Notes: generated by a model not told the origin, from the letters alone. A DNA stretch of 34,278 nucleotides from Nitrospinota bacterium (GCA_016200345.1 JACQEX010000015.1:1-34278), one strand, 5' to 3'; numbered from the stretch's first letter, positions 9,698 to 17,630 are shown. Numbers and translations are program-made.

Positions 9698-10102
9698 ATG
9701 AAAAAAAATATGGACGCGCAGGGGAAAATGAAAATATTGATAATTGACGACGAGGAGGCGTTTTGTCGCAACCTAAAAAAATTCCTAGTAAAGTCGGGGT
9801 ATGACGCCCTTGTTTGTCACGAAGGGAAAGCGGCGTTGGAGCTTGTGAAAACCGAAAAGCCCGATTTGATAACGCTCGACATGCGAATGCCGGGAATGAA
9901 CGGCTTCGAGGTTCTACGGGAGTTGCACCATTTGCCCAAAACACCGATAATATTTGTCCTCAGCGCCATAGACACTTACGAGGCCGAGCGGGATCTTCTT
10001 CGGATGGGCGTCACCAAGGCGTTCCATAAGCCGATAAACTTGGAGGAGCTAGCCACGTCCATCAAGTCAGTTTTGCAGGAGCGGGGAGCCGGCCAAGGCT
10101 GA
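9698..10102 (+). CDS. single-domain response regulator (receiver only)
   Basis: This 134-residue receiver has Asp17-Asp18, acceptor Asp61 (LITLDMRMPG), the SAIDT switch segment and a Lys in FHKP. No effector domain follows. The start at 9698 is fixed by a near-perfect GAGGAGG ribosome site at 9685-9691 with 6 bases of spacing, the strongest in this operon, so it may be made in excess over the other members. It is a paralogue of the receiver at 8048. It converges on the unknown gene at 10105 with only 2 bases between stop codons and no visible terminator. Confidence 0.92.
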   Translation: MKKNMDAQGKMKILIIDDEEAFCRNLKKFLVKSGYDALVCHEGKAALELVKTEKPDLITLDMRMPGMNGFEVLRELHHLPKTPIIFVLSAIDTYEAERDLLRMGVTKAFHKPINLEELATSIKSVLQERGAGQG

Positions 10103-10104
10103 CC

Positions 10105-10833
10105 TCACCCTTTTTTTAGGAAGGCTCGGGTGATGACGTGCAGTTCCTCGTCCGTCACGTCGCGGTGCATCGGTTGAAAGGCGGGGGCGGAGGTTATCTG
10201 GTTTAAAATCCATTTTTTCTGCTCGGCCTCCGGTTTTTTATGCATGAAAAGGCGGAACCTTGTGATGATTTGCTGGACGAGGCTTTTTATTTCCTGGTCG
10301 GCGAAGAATTTCTGGTTGTCAACAAGGCCGTCCTCCTTGTTCCGGTACGATTCGGCCTTTCTGGCGCACAACTTTTCGTACTCGTCTATCACGTCGGCCC
10401 CGTGGGTTTTCTTAAGGGCAAATATCAACCCTTCCGCAACCTGAATCGGAACAAATCCTTGAACAGGCTCGGCAAGCAATCTGTCGGCGACTTCTTGGTT
10501 GCGCGGGAAAAACTGCTCCATCTCGCCCAATAGGACGCGACCAAGGTAATCAACCCGGTTTTTTTCCAATTCCTTGCGGTAGAGGTAGTCCGAAATGGCG
10601 TTGGAGATGTCTTTGTTTGCGGTTGACGAAACCCTGTGTATCTCGGAGGAAATGTCAGAAAGAGCCTTGTTTATCAGTTCGTGTTGAACGCCGTGTTTAA
10701 CCAGCCTTCCGATAAAAACCGCAAGTATTTCTTTAACGCCGGTGGCAAATTTTGGCGCGGTGACGTGCGACGGGATGGCGGGGGCGGGTTCCTCCTCGCT
10801 CAGCGGTCGTCCGTCCCCTATATCGTCCAACAT
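10105..10833 (-). CDS. hypothetical protein, helical, unrecognised
   Basis: I do not recognise this 242-residue protein. It has no signal peptide or membrane helix. An acidic, Pro-rich N terminus (about 1-27) is followed by an almost entirely helical body with alternating charged and hydrophobic residues. The C terminus is basic and ends AFLKKG. No catalytic motif or cysteine-metal site stands out; there is one Cys (in KLCARK). It is divergent from the porin-like gene across a 345-base region and convergent with the receiver-only gene, 2 bases apart. Its position beside the phosphorelay could mean it is a partner or output protein, but that is only a guess from location. Codon use and an intact frame of normal composition support a real gene. 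Confidence 0.7.
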   Translation of the reverse strand: MLDDIGDGRPLSEEEPAPAIPSHVTAPKFATGVKEILAVFIGRLVKHGVQHELINKALSDISSEIHRVSSTANKDISNAISDYLYRKELEKNRVDYLGRVLLGEMEQFFPRNQEVADRLLAEPVQGFVPIQVAEGLIFALKKTHGADVIDEYEKLCARKAESYRNKEDGLVDNQKFFADQEIKSLVQQIITRFRLFMHKKPEAEQKKWILNQITSAPAFQPMHRDVTDEELHVITRAFLKKG

Positions 10834-11178
10834 CCGTTGATTTTACCCCATCCCGCAAAACTCTGGTAGCAAACAATTTTTCTATTAAATCAATGCGCGC
10901 CTTATGCACAGGAAATGTTTGTAAGGTGTGGATAAGTCCAAATATTTTAAAAGTCAGCCACACAAAGGGGGCATTTTTACGTTTTGATTAAGGATTGACC
11001 AATAAATTTAACATAATTATTCAGTGTGTTGCGGCAAGGTAACGGAATTTTAAAGGGTTCCGGCGAACGGTTGGATAATCGTTAAAAGTTATAAACATTA
11101 TGGGTAATTACTTAAAATTGGGGTTCAGTTACGCGCAATCCGGGTTATATTATCGTCTGCTTTCGGAGGTTAAAGGCT
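10834..11178. promoter_or_regulatory. AT-rich divergent intergenic region with DnaA-box-like sites
   Basis: This 345-base gap separates the divergent genes at 10105 and 11179. It is clearly richer in A+T than its flanks. TTATGCACA at 10902-10910 fits the relaxed DnaA box TTWTNCACA. TGTGGATAA at 10927-10935 is the exact complement of the consensus TTATCCACA. A weaker relative, TTATAAACA, lies at 11089-11097. A TTGACC hexamer at about 10995-11000 could be a -35 element for the porin gene, but no good -10 follows at 16-18 bases. No ORF, tRNA or terminator is evident. It must hold the promoters for both flanking genes; a replication-related role is speculative. Confidence 0.4.
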
Positions 11179-12348
11179 TTGAAAAAATTCTCAATTATCT
11201 TTGTGGTTTTAATTTTTCTCTCGACCGGCGGAAACGCCCGCGCCGGGGGGATGATTGTGTCAACCGGGGACGCCGTGGCGGAATTGGAGATTCAACTTCA
11301 GGCTCTTGCCCAGCAAAATAGAAACCAAGCCGGAACTGCCGCCGGAAACAATAAAATCGGCGGGGACGACACGGAATTTTACCTGAAAACCGCCAGGGCG
11401 GTAATTACCGGGCAGGTTACTCCGTTGGCAAAATTTGCCTTGCGCTTTTCGGCGGACGACATGGGGAAAAACTACAACTCGCCGACCACCTCCTCCGGTT
11501 CCACGGTGAAGGCTCTGGACGCATACGTGCAGTTTAATTTGGGGTCGGCGTTCAAACTTGTCGGCGGGATTTTCCCGGTTCAATTCTCGCGCACCGGGCT
11601 GACGGATCCTGTGCGGCTGGTTACGTTGGGCGCCCCTTTTGTGGATTCCTTTGCCCTTGATTCCACCGGCCTTGCGGAGAGGAGAGATCGAGGCGCAATG
11701 GTTTGGGGAAACATTGACCTCTTCCAATACCGCCTGGCCGTCGGCAACGGGTCGCAACTGCCACAGAAAAACGCGGGGGATCAAACTTTGCGGTACAACG
11801 GCAGGGTTCAGTTTTCCACCGGTGCGCCCGAAAAGGACCTCTTGTATAAGGAAACATATCTAGGCCAGCAAAACGTGTTTACCATCGGCTACGGGTTCGA
11901 CAAACAGGACAAGGTCAGCTCGGACATCTACGGTCTGATGGCCCCGTATTCCGCATGGACGGCAGACGTTTTGCTCGAGTCCAAGTCCGAAAACGGCGGC
12001 CTCGGCCTTGAATACTCCTATTATTCCTACAACTATAATAATTCAACCCGAATGGACACTTTGGGGAATTATGTTCAGGGCGAGGGATGGCAGGGGCTTT
12101 TTACATGGACGCTCGTGCAAAGCGGCGGCGGCATCCAACCATATTGCAGATACACACTGTGGAATCCCAACAATCCTTCCCCCGGCTCGGCCCAGCGTAA
12201 TCTTGCGGCCGGCCTTAACCTTCTGCTTAGGGGAGACAACCTAAAATGGGGGCTTGAATACGAGAACGTCTCCTTCACCACACAAGGCACAACTTACGAC
12301 AGGCAAAATTACGAGAAGTATGGTGTAGAATTGCAGGTCATATTTTAA
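11179..12348 (+). CDS. outer-membrane beta-barrel (porin-like) protein
   Basis: This 389-residue exported protein has a Sec signal peptide (residues 1 to about 22, MKKFSIIFVVLIFLST then NARA). A short helical, Gln-rich segment follows (AELEIQLQALAQQN), as in porins with an N-terminal coiled element. The rest is many alternating amphipathic strands rich in Tyr, Gly and Asn, and the last residue is Phe, the usual C-terminal signal for outer-membrane barrel assembly. It resembles phosphate-selective porin O/P-type barrels in general pattern only; the substrate is unknown. The start is a TTG at 11179 supported by GGAGGT at 11165-11170 with 8 bases of spacing. It lies 23 bases before lysS, so the two may share a transcript. 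Confidence 0.8.
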   Translation: MKKFSIIFVVLIFLSTGGNARAGGMIVSTGDAVAELEIQLQALAQQNRNQAGTAAGNNKIGGDDTEFYLKTARAVITGQVTPLAKFALRFSADDMGKNYNSPTTSSGSTVKALDAYVQFNLGSAFKLVGGIFPVQFSRTGLTDPVRLVTLGAPFVDSFALDSTGLAERRDRGAMVWGNIDLFQYRLAVGNGSQLPQKNAGDQTLRYNGRVQFSTGAPEKDLLYKETYLGQQNVFTIGYGFDKQDKVSSDIYGLMAPYSAWTADVLLESKSENGGLGLEYSYYSYNYNNSTRMDTLGNYVQGEGWQGLFTWTLVQSGGGIQPYCRYTLWNPNNPSPGSAQRNLAAGLNLLLRGDNLKWGLEYENVSFTTQGTTYDRQNYEKYGVELQVIF

Positions 12349-12371
12349 AATGACCAAATGATGGAGAGTTG

Positions 12372-13859
12372 ATGGAAGATAACGACCAGGTAAAAATTAG
12401 AAGGGAACGACTCGATGGACTTCGTTCGCGCGGACTGTCCCCCTACGTAAACCGATATAAACCGTCGCACCGAATCGCGCATCTTTTAAAAGAGCACGCG
12501 GGTCGTCCGGCGGAGGATTTGGAGAAACTCGCCCCGCAGGTCAAAATTGCGGGGAGGCTCATGTCCATTCGCGGACACGGAAAAACGATATTCGGGCACG
12601 TGCAGGACGGCTCCGCCAAAATCCAGGTCTACGCGCGAGTGGACGAGACCGCCGATTTTGACGACGTAAAAAAGCTGGACATGGGGGACATCGTCGCTGG
12701 CGAGGGAACGTTGTTTTACACCAAGACGGGCGAGCTTACCGTGAGGGCGACGAGGCTCTTTCTGCTCACCAAATCGCTCAGCCCGCTACCGGAGAAATGG
12801 CACGGCCTTAAGGACGTGGAGACAAGGTACAGACAGAGGTACGTGGACTTAATATCCAACGATGAGGTGAGGGAAGTTTTCGTAAAACGGGCGAAGGTCA
12901 TCAGCGCCATCAGGAGGTATCTGGACTCCATGGAGTTTTTGGAGGTGGAGACCCCGATGATGCAACCGATTCCCGGAGGCGCGGCGGCAAGGCCCTTTGT
13001 TACGCACCACAACGCCTTGGACATGCAACTTTATATGCGCGTAGCGCCGGAGCTTTACCTTAAGCGGCTAATCGTCGGCGGTTACGACAGGGTGTACGAG
13101 ATAAACCGAAATTTTCGGAACGAGGGGATAAGCACCATGCATAACCCGGAGTTCACCATGCTGGAGTTCTACATGGCGTACGTGGACTACAACGACCTTA
13201 TGACCATGTCCGAAAAAATGCTTTCCTCCGTCGCCATGGAGGTCTGCGGCACAACGTCCTTAAACTGGATGGGGCACGACATAGAGCTTGGCGGCGAGTG
13301 GAGACGGTGCGCGTTTTTTGAGGCCATCGAGACAATAGGCGGCGTGCCCAAGGACGTGGTGGACGACCACGACAAGGCGCGAGAGTGGCTGAAGGCGCGA
13401 GGCGTTACGGCGGAGAAGGCCGGGAAGGGCGCAAAAGTTTGGGAAAAACTTTTCGAGGTCGCCGTGGAGCCGCATCTTGTGCAACCGACTTTTATCTACG
13501 ATTTCCCGTTGGAGCTTTCCCCCTTGGCGAAGACGAAAGAGGGCGCACCGCACCTAGTGGAGCGCTTCGAGCTTTACATCGGGTGCAAGGAGCTGGCAAA
13601 CGCATACACCGAGTTGAACGACCCGGACGACCAGCTAAGACGGTTCAAGGAGCAGGCTGGCCTTCGAGACGCGGGAGACGCCGAGGCGCAGTGGATGGAT
13701 TTGGACTACGTAACCGCCCTTGAATACGGAATGCCGCCGACCGGAGGCGAGGGGATAGGCATAGACCGGCTTGCAATGTTGCTTACCGGGCAGGACTCCA
13801 TCAGGGAGGTAATCCTTTTCCCCCTGTTAAAAATACAGAAACCCGACCAGGAAAATTGA
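12372..13859 (+). CDS. lysS: lysyl-tRNA synthetase, class II
   Basis: This 495-residue class II enzyme attaches lysine to tRNA-Lys in the cytoplasm. It has an N-terminal OB-fold anticodon-binding domain (about 50-150, with GRLMSIRGHGK and FGHVQDGSAKIQVY). The family segment YRQRYVDLI is followed by the catalytic core with motif 1 (FLEVETPMMQPIPGGAAARPF), motif 2 (YEINRNFRNEG) and motif 3 (GGEGIGIDRLAMLLT) near the C terminus. Length is standard. The ATG at 12372 is preferred; an adjacent in-frame TTG at 12369 would add one residue. A GGAGAG site at 12363-12368 lies very close to the start. It follows the porin gene on the same strand. Confidence 0.97.
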   Translation: MEDNDQVKIRRERLDGLRSRGLSPYVNRYKPSHRIAHLLKEHAGRPAEDLEKLAPQVKIAGRLMSIRGHGKTIFGHVQDGSAKIQVYARVDETADFDDVKKLDMGDIVAGEGTLFYTKTGELTVRATRLFLLTKSLSPLPEKWHGLKDVETRYRQRYVDLISNDEVREVFVKRAKVISAIRRYLDSMEFLEVETPMMQPIPGGAAARPFVTHHNALDMQLYMRVAPELYLKRLIVGGYDRVYEINRNFRNEGISTMHNPEFTMLEFYMAYVDYNDLMTMSEKMLSSVAMEVCGTTSLNWMGHDIELGGEWRRCAFFEAIETIGGVPKDVVDDHDKAREWLKARGVTAEKAGKGAKVWEKLFEVAVEPHLVQPTFIYDFPLELSPLAKTKEGAPHLVERFELYIGCKELANAYTELNDPDDQLRRFKEQAGLRDAGDAEAQWMDLDYVTALEYGMPPTGGEGIGIDRLAMLLTGQDSIREVILFPLLKIQKPDQEN

Positions 13860-13904
13860 ACGGCTACACCAGCAGTCCCGTCCATTTTTCTCCGCCCGTT
13901 CCTG

Positions 13905-15032
13905 TCATTGTTTTGTCACCAGCGGTTCTTTGCGAAACAGCGTTGTTTTAATCACGGCAAAAACAACATGGGGACTAAATAGCACGGCCGGGTATTTGAC
14001 TAGATGTAGAACATATAAGAAGGTTTTCCATACCGCAGATGAGGCGCCAGAGGCTTCAAGCACTTTTCCTGTATATGCGTTTAAAAATCCGGCAAAGAAA
14101 GGGCGTTTTCCCTTTGTATGCGGGTAGCGGAAATCCTCACAAATGGTAATAAACCACGGCACGTCTATCGTCTTGGCCACTTTTTTGAAGTAGCGCCGCC
14201 CAATTCCATCCAGCCCGCCTGCCAAACATTTTTCCATGACCCGCAACTCCAATGCTATCGCGCTTATTCCTTGGGCATAAATAGGATTTACCGCGCATAG
14301 CGCGTCGCCAACGGCCATGAAACCTTCCGGGCAGTTTGTCATCGCCTCATACCGCCGCCGTCTGTTTTCAATAAATCGAAAATGCGAAAAATCCCCGATT
14401 GGGGTTAGTGTACGCAAATATTCGTAAAGTTCAGGTCGCGCCAGTTGTTTGGCGTGTTCAAGAAACCCTTCTTCTGTGGAGGGGGCGTAATCCCCGCCGC
14501 AACCAGCGAGTGACACGATGAAGCGTTCGCCGCTCGCGTCTGGCTCCACAGGGCTGATGTAGCCGAACTTCGTGTTGAGAGGAGCCTTTGGATAGACGAT
14601 CAAGGCTTTCCTGTCCCGTTGGCAATTTGCCGGCCTTCGATACATGCGGGATGTATACCCCATGTCAATTCGCAACTTCTCTTCAAATGGTTTTTCAAAA
14701 CCTAGCGATTCAAGCCAACTGGGCATTGGTGAAGTGCGTCCGCTCGAATCAACGACCATGTCGGCGGCCAATTCCCGCTCAAATCCGTCCTTTTCGCGAA
14801 TCCGCACGCCGGTGATTTTCTTTTCGCCTTTTGCCGAAACAAGACCCGTAGCCGCGCAATCGAATGGAAACAGCACGTTGGTGATTTTTTTTAGGCGAAG
14901 ACGCACGTAATGATCTATAAGCGGGCGGCTCTGGCAGAATGCCGTTATCCCCGACGCCGTCCGTTTTTTCCAAACACCGAAATGGTGCCAAGAGATGTCC
15001 GACTGGCTATCAATGGCGTCGGAACCGGCTTG
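13905..15032 (-). pseudogene. N-terminally truncated FAD-dependent oxidoreductase (geranylgeranyl-reductase/halogenase-like)
   Basis: The open frame runs from just after an in-frame TAA at 15033-15035 down to 13905. It encodes the central and C-terminal parts of an FAD monooxygenase/geranylgeranyl-reductase-like protein: the substrate-strand segment WHHFGVWKKR, then FCQSRPLIDHYVRLRLK, a Rossmann strand ADMVVDSSGRTSPMPSWL, and the second FAD motif FMAVGDALCAVNPIYAQGIS. The usual first ~100 residues with the GxGxxG dinucleotide loop are missing, and nothing upstream in any frame restores them. The earliest reasonable internal start is a GTG at 14906 (333 residues), which removes still more of the fold. 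It is therefore most likely a decayed gene. An alternative is a domain working with a separate FAD-binding partner, but none is nearby. It sits in an AT-richer patch. Confidence 0.65.
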
Positions 15033-15167
15033 TTATAGTTCTTCAAAAATTTTCAATCGGCCACCCACAATTTCGACGATTCCCACATTGTGATGAAAAT
15101 ACTTCACGGCAGTGAAATTGTCAATTGCAAACCAAACAGTTGCGAGGATTTGAGGTTCGTCTTCAAC
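15033..15167 (-). pseudogene. possible 44-codon coding remnant, SnoaL/NTF2-like appearance
   Basis: This is an open stretch between two in-frame TAA codons (15168-15170 and 15033-15035), in the same frame as the truncated FAD gene. It reads as plausible protein: ILATVWFAIDNFTAVKYFHH followed by NVGIVEIVGGRLKIFEEL. The second half resembles the terminal strands of SnoaL/NTF2-like proteins, which often read YHN...DGKIVxxREY. There is no credible start or ribosome site and the frame is far too short for the fold, so if it is genuine it is a fragment. Chance cannot be ruled out. It also overlaps the presumed promoter of the plus-strand gene at 15178. Confidence 0.25.
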
Positions 15168-15177
15168 TTAGGACATA

Positions 15178-15525
15178 ATGTCACCTATGAAAAATAACGC
15201 GCCCTCCGAGCATAACAAACAAAAACGAACAAAAATTGCCGTAGGAATTTTGGCCGTGGGGTTTGTTTCGGCATTGGGCATCTATTTAAAATCGGCGCCG
15301 TCGGTGGAAAACCCTATGGCAGAGTTTCAACGGACAAAAAAATTCACGAGCGAGTTGGAACGTCTTGGCGGCGCCTACGCCGTCTGGTCAAACGATCTAA
15401 TTAACCGGTTCAACGGATTATGGCAGGGCGAACATCTGGCCTATACGGTGCTTGTAATCACGATTTTCGTCGCCGCAATCTATTATATCCTTGCCAACAG
15501 CCGCGATGAGAGACACGACGCTTAA
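15178..15525 (+). CDS. small two-helix membrane protein, hypothetical
   Basis: This 115-residue protein has no family I recognise. A basic N terminus (about 1-18) precedes a membrane helix at about 19-38 (KIAVGILAVGFVSALGIYL). A soluble loop of about 48 residues follows, with an amphipathic stretch (MAEFQRTKKFTSELERLGG), then a second helix at about 87-106 (LAYTVLVITIFVAAIYYIL) and a short charged tail. Both ends are predicted cytoplasmic with the loop outside. An in-frame ATG at 15187 is an alternative start; the ATG at 15178 has a weak GGA site 5 bases upstream. It stands alone between a decayed gene and an AT-rich gap and is AT-richer than typical genes in this window. Confidence 0.6.
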   Translation: MSPMKNNAPSEHNKQKRTKIAVGILAVGFVSALGIYLKSAPSVENPMAEFQRTKKFTSELERLGGAYAVWSNDLINRFNGLWQGEHLAYTVLVITIFVAAIYYILANSRDERHDA

Positions 15526-15815
15526 AAAGTCCCGATTTTAGCGGGCTATACCTGCCCCCAAAACTGTTTAAAATATGTGGATAAATAATAAAACCCCCAA
15601 AAACTAGCCGTTTCCTAGCTATTCCCGACTAATTGATTAAAAAATAATCATGAAAATATGCTTTGTAAAACAATGAGTTATGCAAAGACGTTGATTTGTA
15701 AGATTGAATTTTTTTAACGGTTTTCCAGTCCGAAAAAGTTATCAACATTTTCAACGGGTTGCTCGAACCCGTTGATTTTTATGGATGGCAATTGGGGGAT
15801 TTTCTCGGCAGATTT
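15526..15815. promoter_or_regulatory. AT-rich convergent intergenic region with DnaA-box-like sites and inverted repeats
   Basis: This 290-base gap lies between the convergent ends of the small membrane protein and the kimA-like gene. TGTGGATAA at 15576-15584 is an exact complement of the DnaA box TTATCCACA. One-mismatch relatives occur at 15678-15686 (TTATGCAAA) and 15739-15747 (TTATCAACA). A perfect inverted repeat, TGATTA-5-TAATCA, occupies 15635-15651. A terminator hairpin is listed separately at 15752-15779. There is no convincing ORF. The boxes echo those at 10.9 kb, about 4.7 kb away. Confidence 0.4.
15752..15779 (+). terminator. Rho-independent terminator, plus strand
   Basis: A perfect 9-bp stem CAACGGGTT / AACCCGTTG (15752-15760 and 15766-15774) encloses the loop GCTCG and is followed on the plus strand by ATTTTTAT. 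The minus strand lacks a T-run after the stem, so the direction is plus. It lies 226 bases past the end of the small membrane protein gene, so it ends either a long 3' tail or a separate short transcript. The same stem lies 42 bases beyond the kimA-like stop on the minus strand and could still slow that transcript. Confidence 0.65.
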
Positions 15816-17630
15816 TTATTCAAATTGGTACGGAACGCTCGTGGAAACAACCCCTTTTTTAAACAACAAGATTCCTTTTAATAGCAAGGCCGTTTGGTTG
15901 TGCAACAAATGCTCCCACCATCTTGAAGGGACGAGTTCCGGAAGTATAACGGTGATGACGCCGTTTTTATAATCCTTTCTAACTTCCTCTATATAATCAA
16001 CCACCGGTTCGATTATTGACCTATATGGAGAGTCCAAAACCAACAGCGGCACCTTCATCCCGAATTTATCCCAAAGCTCTTTTGTGATGGTCGCCTTCGA
16101 GGTGTCGAGACAGACATAAATTGCCGTTACGTCGTTTGAAATGGCCTTTGCGTATCTAATCGAGTTTATGACCGCCTTGTTCACCCCGCCGATTGGTATA
16201 ATTACCGAGTGATGGGCGTATTCTGAGGCGGAGCTTAGCTCCCTGGGCGCCAACTGCTCCGAAATAGATTTGTAATGGGTGTGTATCTTGTGCATGAAAA
16301 ATATGATGGCCGGAACCGCCGCGAGGGCTATCCACGCGCCCAAGACAAATTTGGAGTAAGACACGACGAGGAAAACTAGGAACGTGGCGATGGCGCCTAC
16401 GCCGTTCATTGTCATGGAGAATATCCACCATTTCTCGCGTTTTTTAAACCAATGAACCACCATCCCGGCCTGGGATAGGGTAAAGGCGATAAACACGCCG
16501 ATGGTGTAAAGGGGAATCATCAGGTGCGTGTCCCCCTCGAAGACCACCAGCAACACTGCGGAGAAAACTCCAAGAAGAATAATGCCGTTGGAGAATACCA
16601 GCTTGTCGCCGAGGCTCGCCAGCTGTCTTGGGAAAAAACTGTCCGCCGCCAAAATGGAGCTTAGACGGGGAAAATCGGCAAACGCGGTGTTGGCCGCAAG
16701 AACGAGTATAAAGAAGGTGGCGAATTGGATGACGTAATAAATCGGGCCTATGCCAAAAACGGCCGACGCCAATTGCGACACCACGGTCTCGCCGTCCTTC
16801 GGCAGGATACCGTAGACGTAGGCGTCGTACGAAATGCCTATGAACAAAACGCCAAGTATCGCCGCCATCCATGTTACGGTTATGGCGGCGTTTCTACTCT
16901 CGGGCGCTTGAAACGCCTTAACCCCGTTGGCAACGGCCTCTATGCCCGTAAGCGCGGTGCACCCGGAGGCAAAGGCTCGCAGGATGATAAACGTGGGAAC
17001 CGCATCCAAGGCGCCGGCTACAAATACGTTTTGCGGCTTTACCATTCCGCCGTGGAATTTATAGGCTCCGACCGCGACGAGCAAAAGCAGGCTCCCGATA
17101 AAAACATACACCGGGCCGGAGAAAATCGCGCCGGATTCCCTTAATCCCCGCAAGTTTACGACAATGATAATCAACAGCGACAAAAGGCAGAGCAAAACCG
17201 TGTGGAGCGAAAGCGAGGGGAAGGCAGACGTTATCGCCGCCACCCCCGCGGAAATGGAGACGATTACCGTTAGGACGTAGTCAATCATCAGGGCGGCCGC
17301 CGCCACGAGTCCCGTCTTCTCCCCCAGGTTTTCGCGGGCCACGATATAAGACCCGCCGCCATTGGGATATGCACGAATTGTCTGCGTGTAGGAAAGTGCC
17401 ACAATGACGATTAGGGCGATAATCGCCGCAGAGATCTGGATGGAAAAGTGCACGGCCATAAGGCCGAGCATGGCCAGCGGTATAAGCATCTCCTCCGTCG
17501 CGTATGCAACGGACGATATCGCGTCGGACGAGAAAACGGCAAGGCCGGTGATTTTGTTCAGCCGTTCCCGTTTCTCCTTAACGGAGTCAATCGGCTGACC
17601 GATTAGAAAGGTCTTTAAAGACATCGGCAC
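15816..17630 (-). CDS. kimA: KimA-like potassium importer (APC superfamily)
   Basis: This 604-residue inner-membrane permease has about 12 helices (residues 25-455) and a soluble UspA-like C-terminal domain (about 460-604), the layout of Bacillus KimA (formerly YdaO, about 607 residues), a proton-coupled K+ importer inhibited by c-di-AMP. The N terminus SLKTFLIGQP and the segments SSDAISSVAYATEE, YPNGGGSYIVARENLGEKTGL and IDYVLTVIVSISAG match that family closely. Asp36, Tyr43 and Asp117 (GTG-start numbering) line up with residues I recall as important for K+ in KimA. The GTG at 17630 gives this alignment; an ATG at 17624 is the alternative. Ribosome sites are weak. It is the last gene of the minus-strand cluster, 43 bases after the amidohydrolase. 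No ydaO-type riboswitch fits in that gap. Confidence 0.82.
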   Translation of the reverse strand: MPMSLKTFLIGQPIDSVKEKRERLNKITGLAVFSSDAISSVAYATEEMLIPLAMLGLMAVHFSIQISAAIIALIVIVALSYTQTIRAYPNGGGSYIVARENLGEKTGLVAAAALMIDYVLTVIVSISAGVAAITSAFPSLSLHTVLLCLLSLLIIIVVNLRGLRESGAIFSGPVYVFIGSLLLLVAVGAYKFHGGMVKPQNVFVAGALDAVPTFIILRAFASGCTALTGIEAVANGVKAFQAPESRNAAITVTWMAAILGVLFIGISYDAYVYGILPKDGETVVSQLASAVFGIGPIYYVIQFATFFILVLAANTAFADFPRLSSILAADSFFPRQLASLGDKLVFSNGIILLGVFSAVLLVVFEGDTHLMIPLYTIGVFIAFTLSQAGMVVHWFKKREKWWIFSMTMNGVGAIATFLVFLVVSYSKFVLGAWIALAAVPAIIFFMHKIHTHYKSISEQLAPRELSSASEYAHHSVIIPIGGVNKAVINSIRYAKAISNDVTAIYVCLDTSKATITKELWDKFGMKVPLLVLDSPYRSIIEPVVDYIEEVRKDYKNGVITVILPELVPSRWWEHLLHNQTALLLKGILLFKKGVVSTSVPYQFE

